From NCBI RefSeq assembly GCF_947496775.1, contig NZ_CANMDU010000004.1, forward strand, positions 1-64,000: a stretch of 64,000 nucleotides of DNA. Direction: 5' to 3'. The DNA comes from an uncultured Maribacter sp. GTDB taxonomy: Bacteria > Bacteroidota > Bacteroidia > Flavobacteriales > Flavobacteriaceae. This document shows positions 34,972 to 43,533 of the stretch, in pieces (positions within the stretch are counted from its first letter, which is position 1; every line of letters begins with the position of its first letter). The translations under genes and the position numbers were made by a program. A model generated the notes under the pieces. That model made no database searches, had not been told where the DNA came from, and was given only the letters and a program-made list of their open reading frames with translations.

Positions 34972-37113
34972 TTAAAAATTAATAGTAGCTCCTAATAAAA
35001 AGTTAGTTCCTGCTTGCGGGTAGTAACCTAAAATTTCTTTAGAATTACCAGGTGTAGACCAATAATCTAAATATGTATAACCATTAGATTCATACTTTTC
35101 ATTTAATACATTATTAATTAAGCCAGACAAAACAATGGACTTAACTATTGCTTTTGGTTTAATTTCGTAGGTAATGTTTATATCATTTACAAAATAAGCA
35201 TCTAATTTAGAGGTTTCAGTATCTGTATTACTTAAATATTGTTCCCCAACATATTTAGAAAGTAAGGAAATGGAAAAATTCTCTATAGGTTGATATTGAA
35301 TAACATTCCCGGCTACTAAAGTTGGAGAAAATGAAATATTCGTGTCTCCAATATTTTTAATTTCTCCATCTCTATCCAAAACAAAGTCTTTAATTTTATT
35401 AGTACTTATTGCCAAATTTGGTCTTATCATTAATGCATTAGACACTCTAAAATTTGCATCAATCTCTAAACCAGCCCTATAACTACTATCTACATTAGCT
35501 CTTTTATATTCGCCAACATCATCTATATCTCCTGTTAAAACTAGTTGATTTTTATAACCCATGTAATAACCATTAACATTTAAACTCGTGTTTTCTGATA
35601 AAAATCTCCAACCAAATTCAAAATCATTTAACCTTTCTGATTTTGGAAAAACATCTCCTTTAAAATCATCTCTATTAGGTTCTCTTTGCGCCACAGCAAA
35701 AGAACTATACAAACTATTATTTTTATTTATTTTATAAGTAAAACCAGCTTTGGGGTTAAAAAAAGCATAGGACTCATTTATAACTAGCGGAACTCTATTA
35801 GAGGCTATTCCTGCAGTTTTGTAATTTACAAATCGGACTTGTAAATCTGCATATGCAATAAATTTTGGGCTAATATTATATGTAGCTTTAGAAAAGAAAC
35901 TTAAATCTGTCTTTTTTCCTGTACCATCGTAATAATGATCTCTTATAGAAGAGCCTCCTGCATTTTGCGCCCAAATTATCTCACCAAAATGATTAGAATC
36001 ATACAAACTATATGAGCCTCCCAAAATTAAATTAATCTTTTCATCCTTAAAATTAGCATTCCCGTTTATAACGTAAAAATCAGGAGTTAACCAGCGTCTT
36101 CTAATTAAATCAGTTGTTTTTATAGTATCCGAAGCTACAATTATAGGATCAAAATCATAGTCTTCGAAATCCTCTTCCTCTTTATATTGCTCAAAATACC
36201 CTCTCCCTTTAGTATAGTTTAATCCTAAGTTAGAAGACCATTTTGCATTGTATTTTTGATTCCAATGAAATTGAAAATGATCTTGTTTAAAATTATCTAC
36301 TTCATTTTCATAAGTATAAAAATTCGATGTCCTATCAGTTTTTAAAGTTTCAGCATCTACACCATACCAAGATTGATATGTTACTTCGTGCCCTCCAAAA
36401 GATAATGCCTTTATACGCGTATTATCATCCACATAAGCAGCTTGTAAAAAATAAGATTTTAAATCTGATGATGCTCTGTCCACGTAACCATCCGAGGATA
36501 TTTTTGATAATCTACCAGATATTTCAATATGATTATTTAACAATCCTGTACTAAACTTAACACCATTTTTAAATGTGTTAAAACTTCCTATAGAAGAAGA
36601 TATTTGCCCATATGCATCTTCCGAAACTGCATCTGTTAAAATATTTAAACTAGCACCAAAAGCTCCAGAACCATTTGTGGAAGTACCTACTCCACGTTGT
36701 AATTGCAAACTTTCTATTGAAGATGCAAAATCTGGCATGTTCACCCAAAAAGTACCTTGAGATTCTGCATCATTATACGGTATACCATTTATAGTTACAT
36801 TTACTCTAGTAGCATCGCTACCCCTAACTCTAATACCGGTATAACCAATACCAGCACCTGCATCTGATGTAGTCACTACAGATGGTAAAAAATTCATTAA
36901 AATTGGAATGTCTTGCCCTAAATTTCTAGGCTTAAGGTCTTCTTTTGTTAAATTAGAAAAGGTTACTGGAGACTCTTTGGTTACTCTCACGGCAGAAACA
37001 AATACCTCATCGAGGATTACTTTTTTACCTTCTAAAGAATCTGTTTGTTGTTTTTGGGCAGATACACTCATAACTAGAGTAAAGACTGCCAATGTTGTGA
37101 AAATAGTTTTCAT
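34972..37113 (-). CDS. TonB-dependent receptor, probably for thiamine
   Basis: 713 residues. Signal peptide to about residue 19, then a short TonB-box region, the plug domain (ILMNFLPSVVTT, RGSDATRVNVTINGIPYNDAESQGTFWVNMPDFASSIESLQLQRGVGTSTNGSGAFGASLNIL) and a 22-strand barrel-type C-terminal part ending in LGATINF. It has no CarboxypepD_reg domain before the plug. A TPP riboswitch lies 100 bp upstream on the same strand, so expression should fall when thiamine diphosphate is plentiful. That points to import of thiamine or a precursor across the outer membrane. The substrate is inferred from the regulation only. Confidence 0.9.
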   Translation of the reverse strand: MKTIFTTLAVFTLVMSVSAQKQQTDSLEGKKVILDEVFVSAVRVTKESPVTFSNLTKEDLKPRNLGQDIPILMNFLPSVVTTSDAGAGIGYTGIRVRGSDATRVNVTINGIPYNDAESQGTFWVNMPDFASSIESLQLQRGVGTSTNGSGAFGASLNILTDAVSEDAYGQISSSIGSFNTFKNGVKFSTGLLNNHIEISGRLSKISSDGYVDRASSDLKSYFLQAAYVDDNTRIKALSFGGHEVTYQSWYGVDAETLKTDRTSNFYTYENEVDNFKQDHFQFHWNQKYNAKWSSNLGLNYTKGRGYFEQYKEEEDFEDYDFDPIIVASDTIKTTDLIRRRWLTPDFYVINGNANFKDEKINLILGGSYSLYDSNHFGEIIWAQNAGGSSIRDHYYDGTGKKTDLSFFSKATYNISPKFIAYADLQVRFVNYKTAGIASNRVPLVINESYAFFNPKAGFTYKINKNNSLYSSFAVAQREPNRDDFKGDVFPKSERLNDFEFGWRFLSENTSLNVNGYYMGYKNQLVLTGDIDDVGEYKRANVDSSYRAGLEIDANFRVSNALMIRPNLAISTNKIKDFVLDRDGEIKNIGDTNISFSPTLVAGNVIQYQPIENFSISLLSKYVGEQYLSNTDTETSKLDAYFVNDINITYEIKPKAIVKSIVLSGLINNVLNEKYESNGYTYLDYWSTPGNSKEILGYYPQAGTNFLLGATINF

Positions 37114-37215
37114 TCGTAATACATTCGTTACGAATAAAAGGGGCTATTATTCTAATTATTATTTGATTTTTTAGTACTATATGTACTTTTTGGATAAATC
37201 CAAAGTAATTGTCAA

Positions 37216-37290
37216 CGTATCCCTTGGCAGCATTATCTGCCCAGGTTCATTGGGTATAATCTCAGCCTACTATTGCAAGCACCCCTTTGA
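37216..37290 (-). ncRNA. TPP (thi-box) riboswitch
   Basis: Read on the minus strand it has the thi-box landmarks in order: GGGGTGC, GGCTGAGA, TATACCC, TGAACCTG, the pyrophosphate-arm AGATAATGCTGCC, and the closing AAGGGA. Spacings match the TPP aptamer. It precedes the TonB receptor by about 100 bp. No T-tailed terminator is seen between aptamer and start codon, so control of translation initiation is more likely than transcription termination. Confidence 0.93.
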
Positions 37291-37364
37291 GATTCGGCAA
37301 ATGTAATACTGCATTTTAATTTATCATAGAAAAAAGAAAAAAATAACTTTTTAAACAAAAAGCA

Positions 37365-37391
37365 TAAAAAAAGAGCTGCCGAAGCAGCCCT
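37365..37391 (-). terminator. UUCG-loop terminator of the small membrane-protein pair
   Basis: On the minus strand AGGGCTGC and GCAGCTCT pair around a TTCG tetraloop (cUUCGg type) and are followed by a T run. It lies between the 61-residue protein gene and the TPP riboswitch. Confidence 0.9.
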
Positions 37392-37503
37392 TAACAACCA
37401 ACCAAAAAATAAATATAATCTCTTAACTAACTCAATTTTTCAGAAATACTTATTTGTTCGTTTAGCCAAAAAAGGTGGGGGAACTACCTAAATTGTAACC
37501 TTA

Positions 37504-37689
37504 TTAATTGGTTGCATCCTTATAGTCAATGGTTAGTGTTTCTATAAAGGGTTGTTCTACATTATTATCATTTTCAATTTTTGCAAAATCTTTTTCTATT
37601 TGCCTAGAATTATTAAGTTCTATACTAGCTATGATCCATACGGATATTGTTAATACACCTAACACAACGGATTTAACAAACTCTTTCAT
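37504..37689 (-). CDS. Small membrane-anchored protein of unknown function
   Basis: 61 residues. One hydrophobic helix (about 8-24) after MKEFVKS, then an acidic 35-residue tail (EKDFAKIENDNNVEQ). It starts in a TAATG overlap with the 39-residue protein upstream and ends before a UUCG-loop terminator, so the two form a small transcription unit of their own. I do not recognise a family. Confidence 0.6.
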   Translation of the reverse strand: MKEFVKSVVLGVLTISVWIIASIELNNSRQIEKDFAKIENDNNVEQPFIETLTIDYKDATN

Positions 37690-37808
37690 TACTTATTGGA
37701 TTGTTCTTTATAAGAATCCTCATCTCTTTCCCAATAAATTGCGGCTATCACACAAAGGGAGGTAATAAATGTTACTGTTCCGACTATCGCAAATACTGTG
37801 GTTATCAT
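37689..37808 (-). CDS. 39-residue single-helix membrane protein
   Basis: A small ORF translating to MITTVFAIVGTVTFITSL..., with one hydrophobic helix (about 3-25) and a charged end (YWERDEDSYKEQSNK). The stop codon overlaps the start of the 61-residue gene (TAATG), and the pair lies between two terminators, which argues for a real operon. The size and plan recall tiny accessory subunits of transporters or respiratory enzymes, but nothing specific is shown. Confidence 0.6.
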   Translation of the reverse strand: MITTVFAIVGTVTFITSLCVIAAIYWERDEDSYKEQSNK

Positions 37809-37892
37809 TTTAGATTCGTTTAAAAAAGGTTTAAAACATTTTGCTCTACATATTATAAGACACAACCTTTTTTAAAAAGTCACTTTTTAAGC

Positions 37893-37927
37893 AAAAAAAA
37901 AAGCTACATATGCAGCTTTTTCTTTTT
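37893..37927 (-). terminator. Terminator of the DUF4301 gene
   Basis: On the minus strand AAAAGCTGCATATGTAGCTTTT, with one G-U pair, is followed by a run of Ts. Confidence 0.85.
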
Positions 37928-37942
37928 TAAATTTAAATTAAT

Positions 37943-39481
37943 TCATACTTGATGAGATGGTTTAAGCAAATCATTTACCGTCTTTACAGGATTAAAAGTT
38001 AACAAAGGAACCTCTACAAATATAGTATTCCAATAGGCCATAGCTCCATTCCATAATCCTGGTAATTCTAATGCTTTTAATTCTCTTCCTTCTTTTGTTT
38101 TTTCCGTAATGAAGCCTTGCTTAGAGTCTACATAATTTAATAAGTTATACTTTTCTCCTTTATAGTTTTTTACCCCACAAACCAAATCTACAGGATTAAA
38201 ATGTGTAGCATTCTTTAAAATGGAAGCTTGCTCCTCATTTTTCATATCTATTTGAGCAGATTCTACGATTTGTAAAGAAGTTCTTCCAGAAGTATCTCTA
38301 ATCCAAAAAGGACCACCACCAGGCTCTCCTTCATTTTTTACCATACCACATACTCGGATTGGTCTATTAATTTTATCTTTTAAAACCCTTATTTTTTCAT
38401 CAATTGTATAGGAATTAAAAGCATCTATGAATCTTACATTTAATCGTTCTTCTAAGAACTTCCTTATTTTTAAAATCTCTTCATCATTAGGCGAGCTGCT
38501 TTCCAAAACTTCGGCATATTTAAAAGCTTTCTGTTGTACTTGCAAAAGAACCCCTGTTAGTATTTTTTTACTATTGGCTAGTTCTTCTACATTTTTAGGC
38601 ACTACAACATTATCTATATTTTTTACAAAAATAACATCTGCCTGCTGTTCGTTAAGATTTTCAATCAAAGCACCATGCCCTCCTGGCCTAAATAATAAAG
38701 AACCATCGGAATTTCTAAATGGTTTGTTATCCATGTCTACAGCCAAAGTATCTGTTGCAGATTTTTGATAGGAGTAATCTATAACGTAACTTATCTTTGT
38801 AGCGGTTGTAACACGATCTTTTATAGATTCGTACTCCGACAAAAACATTTCTTTATGTTGTTCCGAAATTGTAAAATGCAATTTAGCATTACCATTTGTT
38901 TGCGCATACATGGCGCTCTCTTTTAAATGTTCCTCAAAAGGAGTCGCTGCAAAATCTGCGTAGTCATGAAAAGGAAGAAGTCCTTTTGGAAAAAAACCAT
39001 AATTAAATCCTTCTTCTGAAAGTAATTGTTGCACAAAAAGATACAGTTCTTCATTTTCATCGTTTGCCTTAGCCTTAATTGCATGTTTTACCTTTTCATA
39101 GAACGGAAATTTAGTAAGGCCATTTGCAAATACAAGCATATCTTTATCACCTGTTCTCTTAGCATAATCCTGAAAAGTTTCCTTTTTAAAGTTATAGGCA
39201 TCTAAAAAATTGAACAACACTTTAAACATTCTAGAAGCTGCACCCGAAGCAGGAACAAATTTTAATATAGCCAATTCTTTAGGAAAAGAATTATAGTATT
39301 TAATGAGTAAACTTTCATCTTTTTCAGAAAATTTATATATTCCATCTCCTACTACGGCAGCTTTTTCTAAATTTACAAATGGTATTCCTTCTTCAAAAGT
39401 TTCAATCTGATCTCTAACTTTCTCTTTTGAAATCCCCTTTTTTTCTAATTGAATTGCATCACTATCAGTTAGTTGCATCAT
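37943..39481 (-). CDS. DUF4301 family protein
   Basis: 512 residues, cytoplasmic. It carries the DUF4301 phrases PASGAASRMFKVLFNFLD, FFPKGLLPFHDYADFAATPFEEHL, LFRPGGHGALIENLN and CGMVKNEGEPGGGPFWIRD. The GGHGAL and NEGEPGGGPFW blocks resemble nucleotide- or phosphosugar-binding loops (nucleotidyltransferase-like), but no reaction is established. The start overlaps the stop of the NadR-like kinase (ATGA), so it belongs to the pnuC operon. Two adjacent ATG codons are possible starts. Confidence 0.85.
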   Translation of the reverse strand: MMQLTDSDAIQLEKKGISKEKVRDQIETFEEGIPFVNLEKAAVVGDGIYKFSEKDESLLIKYYNSFPKELAILKFVPASGAASRMFKVLFNFLDAYNFKKETFQDYAKRTGDKDMLVFANGLTKFPFYEKVKHAIKAKANDENEELYLFVQQLLSEEGFNYGFFPKGLLPFHDYADFAATPFEEHLKESAMYAQTNGNAKLHFTISEQHKEMFLSEYESIKDRVTTATKISYVIDYSYQKSATDTLAVDMDNKPFRNSDGSLLFRPGGHGALIENLNEQQADVIFVKNIDNVVVPKNVEELANSKKILTGVLLQVQQKAFKYAEVLESSSPNDEEILKIRKFLEERLNVRFIDAFNSYTIDEKIRVLKDKINRPIRVCGMVKNEGEPGGGPFWIRDTSGRTSLQIVESAQIDMKNEEQASILKNATHFNPVDLVCGVKNYKGEKYNLLNYVDSKQGFITEKTKEGRELKALELPGLWNGAMAYWNTIFVEVPLLTFNPVKTVNDLLKPSHQV

Positions 39482-40041
39482 TTTTTTAATAATTTATCAA
39501 TATGTTCTACTGCCTTAGAAAGACGCTCTTTTTTATTCCCCTTTAAAGTAATAAAATTTCGGTTATATTTTTCGAGAGTTTCTTTAAAATATAAAAACAT
39601 TTTCTCCCGCTCATTTGGCTTATCTCTAAGGTCATCTTTTTCCCAAGGAATATCTATATAGGTTAAAAAATAAATTGCGTAACTATTTTCGAGAGCATAT
39701 TTATCCAAAATAGGATCGCAATACCCTAAATAATATGCCTCCGAATACACCTTTGTTTCTAACAAATCTGTATCACATATTAAAACTTTAGATGCCTTTT
39801 TCGCTAACTTATTTTCTAATTTCATTTGCCCCTCTGCTATGGGTAGCAAATCTGAAGGTTCACATGTTTTGCGTTCTTCGTTCCATTTATGCTGTAAATA
39901 TTCGCGAGCGTATTCAGGAACCCAAACCGTATTATAATGCCTTGCCAACTGTTCCGACAAAGTTGTTTTACCAGTAGATTCTGGTCCAAATAAGACTATT
40001 TTTACAACTCCTGAAGGTTCTTGTTTAAACTTTTCTTCCAT
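39478..40041 (-). CDS. NadR-like ribosylnicotinamide kinase / AAA_28 ATPase
   Basis: 187 residues. Walker A GPESTGKTTLSEQLA near residues 19-33, VPEYAREYLQHKW after it, and a CDTDLLETKVYSEAYYLG segment are the marks of the kinase domain of NadR. The adenylyltransferase part of NadR is absent. NadR kinase phosphorylates nicotinamide riboside. The start lies inside the pnuC coding end (40-bp overlap), and the stop overlaps DUF4301. Next to a YkoF-like thiamine-binding protein, a vitamin other than nicotinamide riboside could be the substrate. Confidence 0.85.
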   Translation of the reverse strand: MEEKFKQEPSGVVKIVLFGPESTGKTTLSEQLARHYNTVWVPEYAREYLQHKWNEERKTCEPSDLLPIAEGQMKLENKLAKKASKVLICDTDLLETKVYSEAYYLGYCDPILDKYALENSYAIYFLTYIDIPWEKDDLRDKPNEREKMFLYFKETLEKYNRNFITLKGNKKERLSKAVEHIDKLLKK

Positions 40042-40637
40042 ACTATATAACCCTGAATTGCCAAAATTGTAAATATTAAATACTGTAAAGCGAACATTCC
40101 CCAGCCTCTATAAGCATATAATGGGACTGTTATAATATCTGCAAAAATCCATAAAACCCAGTTTTCTATTTTTTTATTCGCCATATACCACATTGCAGTA
40201 AAAAATACGCCTGAGGTAAAAATATCAATATAATTAGAGCTCTCAATAGTTGCTCCAAAACCTTTATAGACTGCGTAAGTAACAAGCATGGTTAAAACAA
40301 ACATACCTAAACCTATACTCTTTTCTTTATTCGTAGTTCTCGAAATTTTAACTACTTTTTCTTTACCATCTTTAATTCGCAACCAATTCCACCAACCATA
40401 AATACTCATTACAGAAAAGTAAAAATTCATCATCATGTCTCCAAAGAGTCCGTCTAAAAAGAATATATACGTAGTTAATATGGTGGCTACCAAACCTGTA
40501 GGGTATACCATAATATCCTCTTTTTTAGCATATATTACACTGGCTATTCCAAAAAAGAAAGCTGCTGCTTCTAAAATAATTAAGGATAAGGCCCTATCCT
40601 GATATGGACCTATAAAAAAATCAAAAATGTGGTTCAT
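40002..40637 (-). CDS. pnuC: PnuC-family vitamin transporter
   Basis: 211 residues with seven hydrophobic segments. PnuC-type marks are SIYGWWNWLRIKDG and the late ENWVLWIFADIITVPLYAYRGW. PnuC proteins are facilitators for nicotinamide riboside; close relatives (PnuT) carry thiamine, PnuX riboflavin. The upstream gene encodes a thiamine-binding YkoF-like protein with a 17-bp overlap, and a TPP-controlled TonB receptor lies 3 kb away, so thiamine is a real alternative. Sequence alone does not settle the substrate. Confidence 0.88.
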   Translation of the reverse strand: MNHIFDFFIGPYQDRALSLIILEAAAFFFGIASVIYAKKEDIMVYPTGLVATILTTYIFFLDGLFGDMMMNFYFSVMSIYGWWNWLRIKDGKEKVVKISRTTNKEKSIGLGMFVLTMLVTYAVYKGFGATIESSNYIDIFTSGVFFTAMWYMANKKIENWVLWIFADIITVPLYAYRGWGMFALQYLIFTILAIQGYIVWKKSLNKNLQEL

Positions 40638-40881
40638 ATTCGCTTCGGTCCGATTTTACTACTTTCATAAACAATAAACCTTTATCCATCATTCCAAAAG
40701 CCTCTTTTATATCCACAAACAATACTTTCATAACCGCATCATAAGGCCCATATATTTGAGTACTCAATGGGTTTTCTAGAACTGTAAGACTAGAACCTCT
40801 CAATTTTTTTATGAAATTAATTATATGTAATTCGTAATCTTCCTGTAAAGGAGAAAATGTTAATTCAACAGATATATTCAT
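40621..40881 (-). CDS. YkoF/thiamine-binding-like protein
   Basis: 86 residues from the ATG at 40881 (MNISVELTFSPL); a TTG at 40896 is also in frame. A single ferredoxin-like domain: NISVELTFSPLQEDYELHI, then NPLSTQIYGPYDAVMKVL and LFMKVVKSDR. The S-T-Q-x-x-G-x-Y-D-x-V phrase is the mark of the thiamine/hydroxymethylpyrimidine-binding family (YkoF, PF01910-like). It overlaps the pnuC start by 17 bp, tying a thiamine-binding protein to the transporter. It is cytoplasmic. Confidence 0.75.
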   Translation of the reverse strand: MNISVELTFSPLQEDYELHIINFIKKLRGSSLTVLENPLSTQIYGPYDAVMKVLFVDIKEAFGMMDKGLLFMKVVKSDRSEYEPHF

Positions 40882-40945
40882 AATTTTTTTATCCAATAAA
40901 AATACCCTTTCTTTATGAATAACTTTTAATGTCCGGGTATAAGTA

Positions 40946-41578
40946 TTATTTTTTCAACGCATACACACAGGTAAACTCCTCAAACTCAATAAATGTGATA
41001 TCATATTTTGTTCGGATTCCAGAATAAACAATTTCACCAGTTGTAATTCCGTCCATTAAATCAAAATTATTTATAATTATATGATTGATAAAACTTAACC
41101 CTTCTTGCTCATATATTTTATATAAAGATTCCTTACAACCCCATACTACAGTAAGTTTACGAATTAAAGCTTCTGTATTCGCAATGGTTTTATATTCTTC
41201 AATAGGTGTAAATTTATATGCTATTCTTAAAATTTTTTCTCTTTGTTTTTCTATATCTATTCCTACCTCTGTATCCTTACTTACAATAATTCCAGTAAAA
41301 TGATTAGAATGCGTTATAGAAATTTTGTTGCCGTCTTTTAAATGGGGCTTTCCCATCTTATCATAATACATATCCGTATCTAAATAACCCGCCTTAGCCA
41401 TTAAGTGCCTTATACTCAAGAAACCTTTTCTATGCATCTCCGATTTCATCCCTTTAAGTCTATTGGTACTTTTGTCTGTAAGCACGATGTTACTAGATAG
41501 TTCATCTTCAGACTCCTGAATCTTCCAAACATAAACTACGGTTGATGAATTTACTTCTAATGTCTTATAAAGAGGCAT
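40946..41578 (-). CDS. 4'-phosphopantetheinyl transferase superfamily protein
   Basis: 210 residues from the ATG at 41578 (MPLYKTLEVN); the longer in-frame start at 41623 reads into the promoter region of ahcY. Active-site motifs: GIDIE (106-110, magnesium-binding Asp108 and Glu110) and WGCKESLYK (Trp146, Lys149, Glu150). The enzyme transfers the phosphopantetheine arm from CoA to carrier-protein serines, in the Sfp-like two-lobed form. It lies 64 bp before the YkoF-like gene in the same direction and may be the first gene of that operon. Target carrier proteins are not visible here. Confidence 0.88.
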   Translation of the reverse strand: MPLYKTLEVNSSTVVYVWKIQESEDELSSNIVLTDKSTNRLKGMKSEMHRKGFLSIRHLMAKAGYLDTDMYYDKMGKPHLKDGNKISITHSNHFTGIIVSKDTEVGIDIEKQREKILRIAYKFTPIEEYKTIANTEALIRKLTVVWGCKESLYKIYEQEGLSFINHIIINNFDLMDGITTGEIVYSGIRTKYDITFIEFEEFTCVYALKK

Positions 41579-41598
41579 CCTTTTATTTAAGTTATTTG

Positions 41599-41606
41599 TA
41601 CATTTG
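41599..41606 (+). promoter_or_regulatory. -7 box (TACATTTG) of ahcY
   Basis: Exact TAnnTTTG in the gap between the divergent PPTase and ahcY genes, 57 bp before the ahcY ATG. Confidence 0.6.
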
Positions 41607-41662
41607 CGTTTGATAAACGGCATATTATATGCCTAGTAACGAAAGTAAAAAATAAAAAGAAT

Positions 41663-42979
41663 ATGAGCACCACAACTACTTCTTATGTGCCTTATAAGGT
41701 AAAAGATATCTCTTTAGCAGATTGGGGAAGAAAAGAAATTGAATTAGCCGAAGCGGAAATGCCAGGTCTAATGGCACTAAGAGAAGAGTACAAAGGACAA
41801 CAGCCGCTTAAAGGAGCAAGAATTGCAGGTTGTTTACATATGACTATACAAACGGCAGTACTTATTGAAACACTTGTATCTTTAGGTGCCGATGTTACTT
41901 GGAGTTCTTGTAATATATTCTCTACGCAAGATCAGGCAGCGGCAGCAATTGCAGCAGCTGGTATTCCTGTTTATGCATGGAAAGGAATGAGTGAAGAGGA
42001 ATTTGAATGGTGTATTGAACAAACATTATTCTTTGGTGAAGATAAAAAACCTTTAAATCTTATTCTAGATGATGGTGGCGATTTAACTAATATGGTTTTA
42101 GATAAATACCCAGAGTTAGCGGAAGGAATTAATGGACTAAGTGAAGAAACCACTACTGGTGTTCACCGTTTATATGAAAGGATGAAAAATGGCACTTTAC
42201 CTATGCCGGCTATTAACATTAACGATTCTGTAACCAAATCGAAGTTCGACAATAAATATGGTTGTCGCGAAAGTGCTGTAGACGCTATAAGACGTGCTAC
42301 GGACCTTATGCTTGCTGGCAAGCGTGTGGTTGTTTGTGGTTATGGCGATGTTGGTAAAGGTTCAGCCGCTTCTTTTAAAGGCGCTGGTGCTATTGTAACT
42401 GTAACTGAGATTGACCCTATCTGCGCTTTGCAAGCTGCAATGGATGGTTTTGAAGTAAAGCGATTAGAATCTGTTATTGGTAACGCTGATATTATTATAA
42501 CTACTACAGGGAATAAAGATATTGTACAAGGAAGGCATTTTGAAGCCATGAAAGACAAAACAGTAGTTTGTAACATTGGCCATTTTGATAACGAAATTGA
42601 CATGGCTTGGTTAAATGAAAATCATGGAAGTTCTAAGGTAGAAATTAAACCTCAAGTAGATAAGTATACTATTGACGGTAAAGATATAATTCTTCTAGCA
42701 GAAGGACGCTTAGTAAATTTAGGCTGCGCAACTGGGCACCCTAGCTTTGTAATGAGTAACTCTTTTACCAACCAAACTTTAGCACAATTAGAACTTTGGA
42801 CCAATAGAGATGCTTATGAAAATAAAGTTTATATGCTTCCAAAACATTTAGATGAAAAGGTAGCAAAATTACACTTAGCCAAGATAGGTGTAGAACTTAC
42901 AGAATTAAGAGAAGATCAGGCAGAATATATTGGCGTAACAGTAAAGGGTCCTTTTAAACCAGAATATTACAGATATTAG
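41663..42979 (+). CDS. ahcY: Adenosylhomocysteinase
   Basis: 438 residues, normal length. It splits S-adenosylhomocysteine to adenosine and homocysteine using bound NAD. Signatures: [40 protein letters not shown] equivalent ([14 protein letters not shown]), the NAD loop [10 protein letters not shown], and the C-terminal PFKPEYYRY that closes the neighbour's NAD site. It has its own promoter and a strong terminator. Confidence 0.97.
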   Translation: MSTTTTSYVPYKVKDISLADWGRKEIELAEAEMPGLMALREEYKGQQPLKGARIAGCLHMTIQTAVLIETLVSLGADVTWSSCNIFSTQDQAAAAIAAAGIPVYAWKGMSEEEFEWCIEQTLFFGEDKKPLNLILDDGGDLTNMVLDKYPELAEGINGLSEETTTGVHRLYERMKNGTLPMPAININDSVTKSKFDNKYGCRESAVDAIRRATDLMLAGKRVVVCGYGDVGKGSAASFKGAGAIVTVTEIDPICALQAAMDGFEVKRLESVIGNADIIITTTGNKDIVQGRHFEAMKDKTVVCNIGHFDNEIDMAWLNENHGSSKVEIKPQVDKYTIDGKDIILLAEGRLVNLGCATGHPSFVMSNSFTNQTLAQLELWTNRDAYENKVYMLPKHLDEKVAKLHLAKIGVELTELREDQAEYIGVTVKGPFKPEYYRY

Positions 42980-43000
42980 GCTCTTATTATCCCAAAACAA

Positions 43001-43029
43001 AGCCCTTACCAAATTGGTAAGGGCTTTTT
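43001..43029 (+). terminator. Terminator of ahcY
   Basis: AGCCCTTACC and GGTAAGGGCT pair around a five-base loop, then TTTTTC. Confidence 0.92.
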
Positions 43030-43177
43030 CATTGCCAATATATTTCCTATAACAATATTAGAAATATAAACTAATCTAGGTTAAGCAATCATAGAATTAG
43101 CTTGGGGAAGCTATCTATGCATTTAACTACGTACATTACATACCAGATAGATTATTAAAAGAGAAAAAAAAGCAAAA

Positions 43178-43214
43178 AAAAATCCTCTTTCATAATAGAT
43201 GAAAGAGGATTTTT
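43178..43214 (-). terminator. Terminator of the rplU-rpmA operon
   Basis: On the minus strand AATCCTCTTTCAT and ATGAAAGAGGATT pair around a short loop and are followed by a long T run. Confidence 0.92.
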
Positions 43215-43230
43215 AATTTTTATTAGCCTA

Positions 43231-43491
43231 TTAAGCTTCAAAAGGCTCAATGGAAACATATGATTTTCCACCTGCTTTTTTCTGGAACTTTACAACACCA
43301 TCTACACGTGCGTGTAATGTGTGGTCTTTTCCAAGGTAAACATTTTCACCTGGATTATGCTTTGTTCCTCTTTGTCTTACGATAATGTTTCCGGCAATTG
43401 CTGCTTGCCCACCAAAAATCTTAACACCTAAACGTTTCGATTCTGATTCTCTACCGTTTTTAGAACTACCTACACCTTTTTTATGTGCCAT
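43231..43491 (-). CDS. rpmA: Ribosomal protein bL27
   Basis: 86 residues. Begins [24 protein letters not shown], the conserved peptidyl-transferase-centre tail, and continues with [28 protein letters not shown]. There is no N-terminal Firmicutes-type extension needing cleavage. It follows rplU by 42 bp and shares its promoter and terminator. Confidence 0.97.
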   Translation of the reverse strand: MAHKKGVGSSKNGRESESKRLGVKIFGGQAAIAGNIIVRQRGTKHNPGENVYLGKDHTLHARVDGVVKFQKKAGGKSYVSIEPFEA

Positions 43492-43533
43492 TTTGTTACG
43501 GTTTTATTTTGTTATACAAAAGCAGTTTAGCAA

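Noticed and set aside
37114-37215. T-tailed terminator as the expression platform of the TPP riboswitch
   Set aside because: A small AGTAC/GTACT stem exists, but it is followed by A residues on the transcribed strand and no T run is present.
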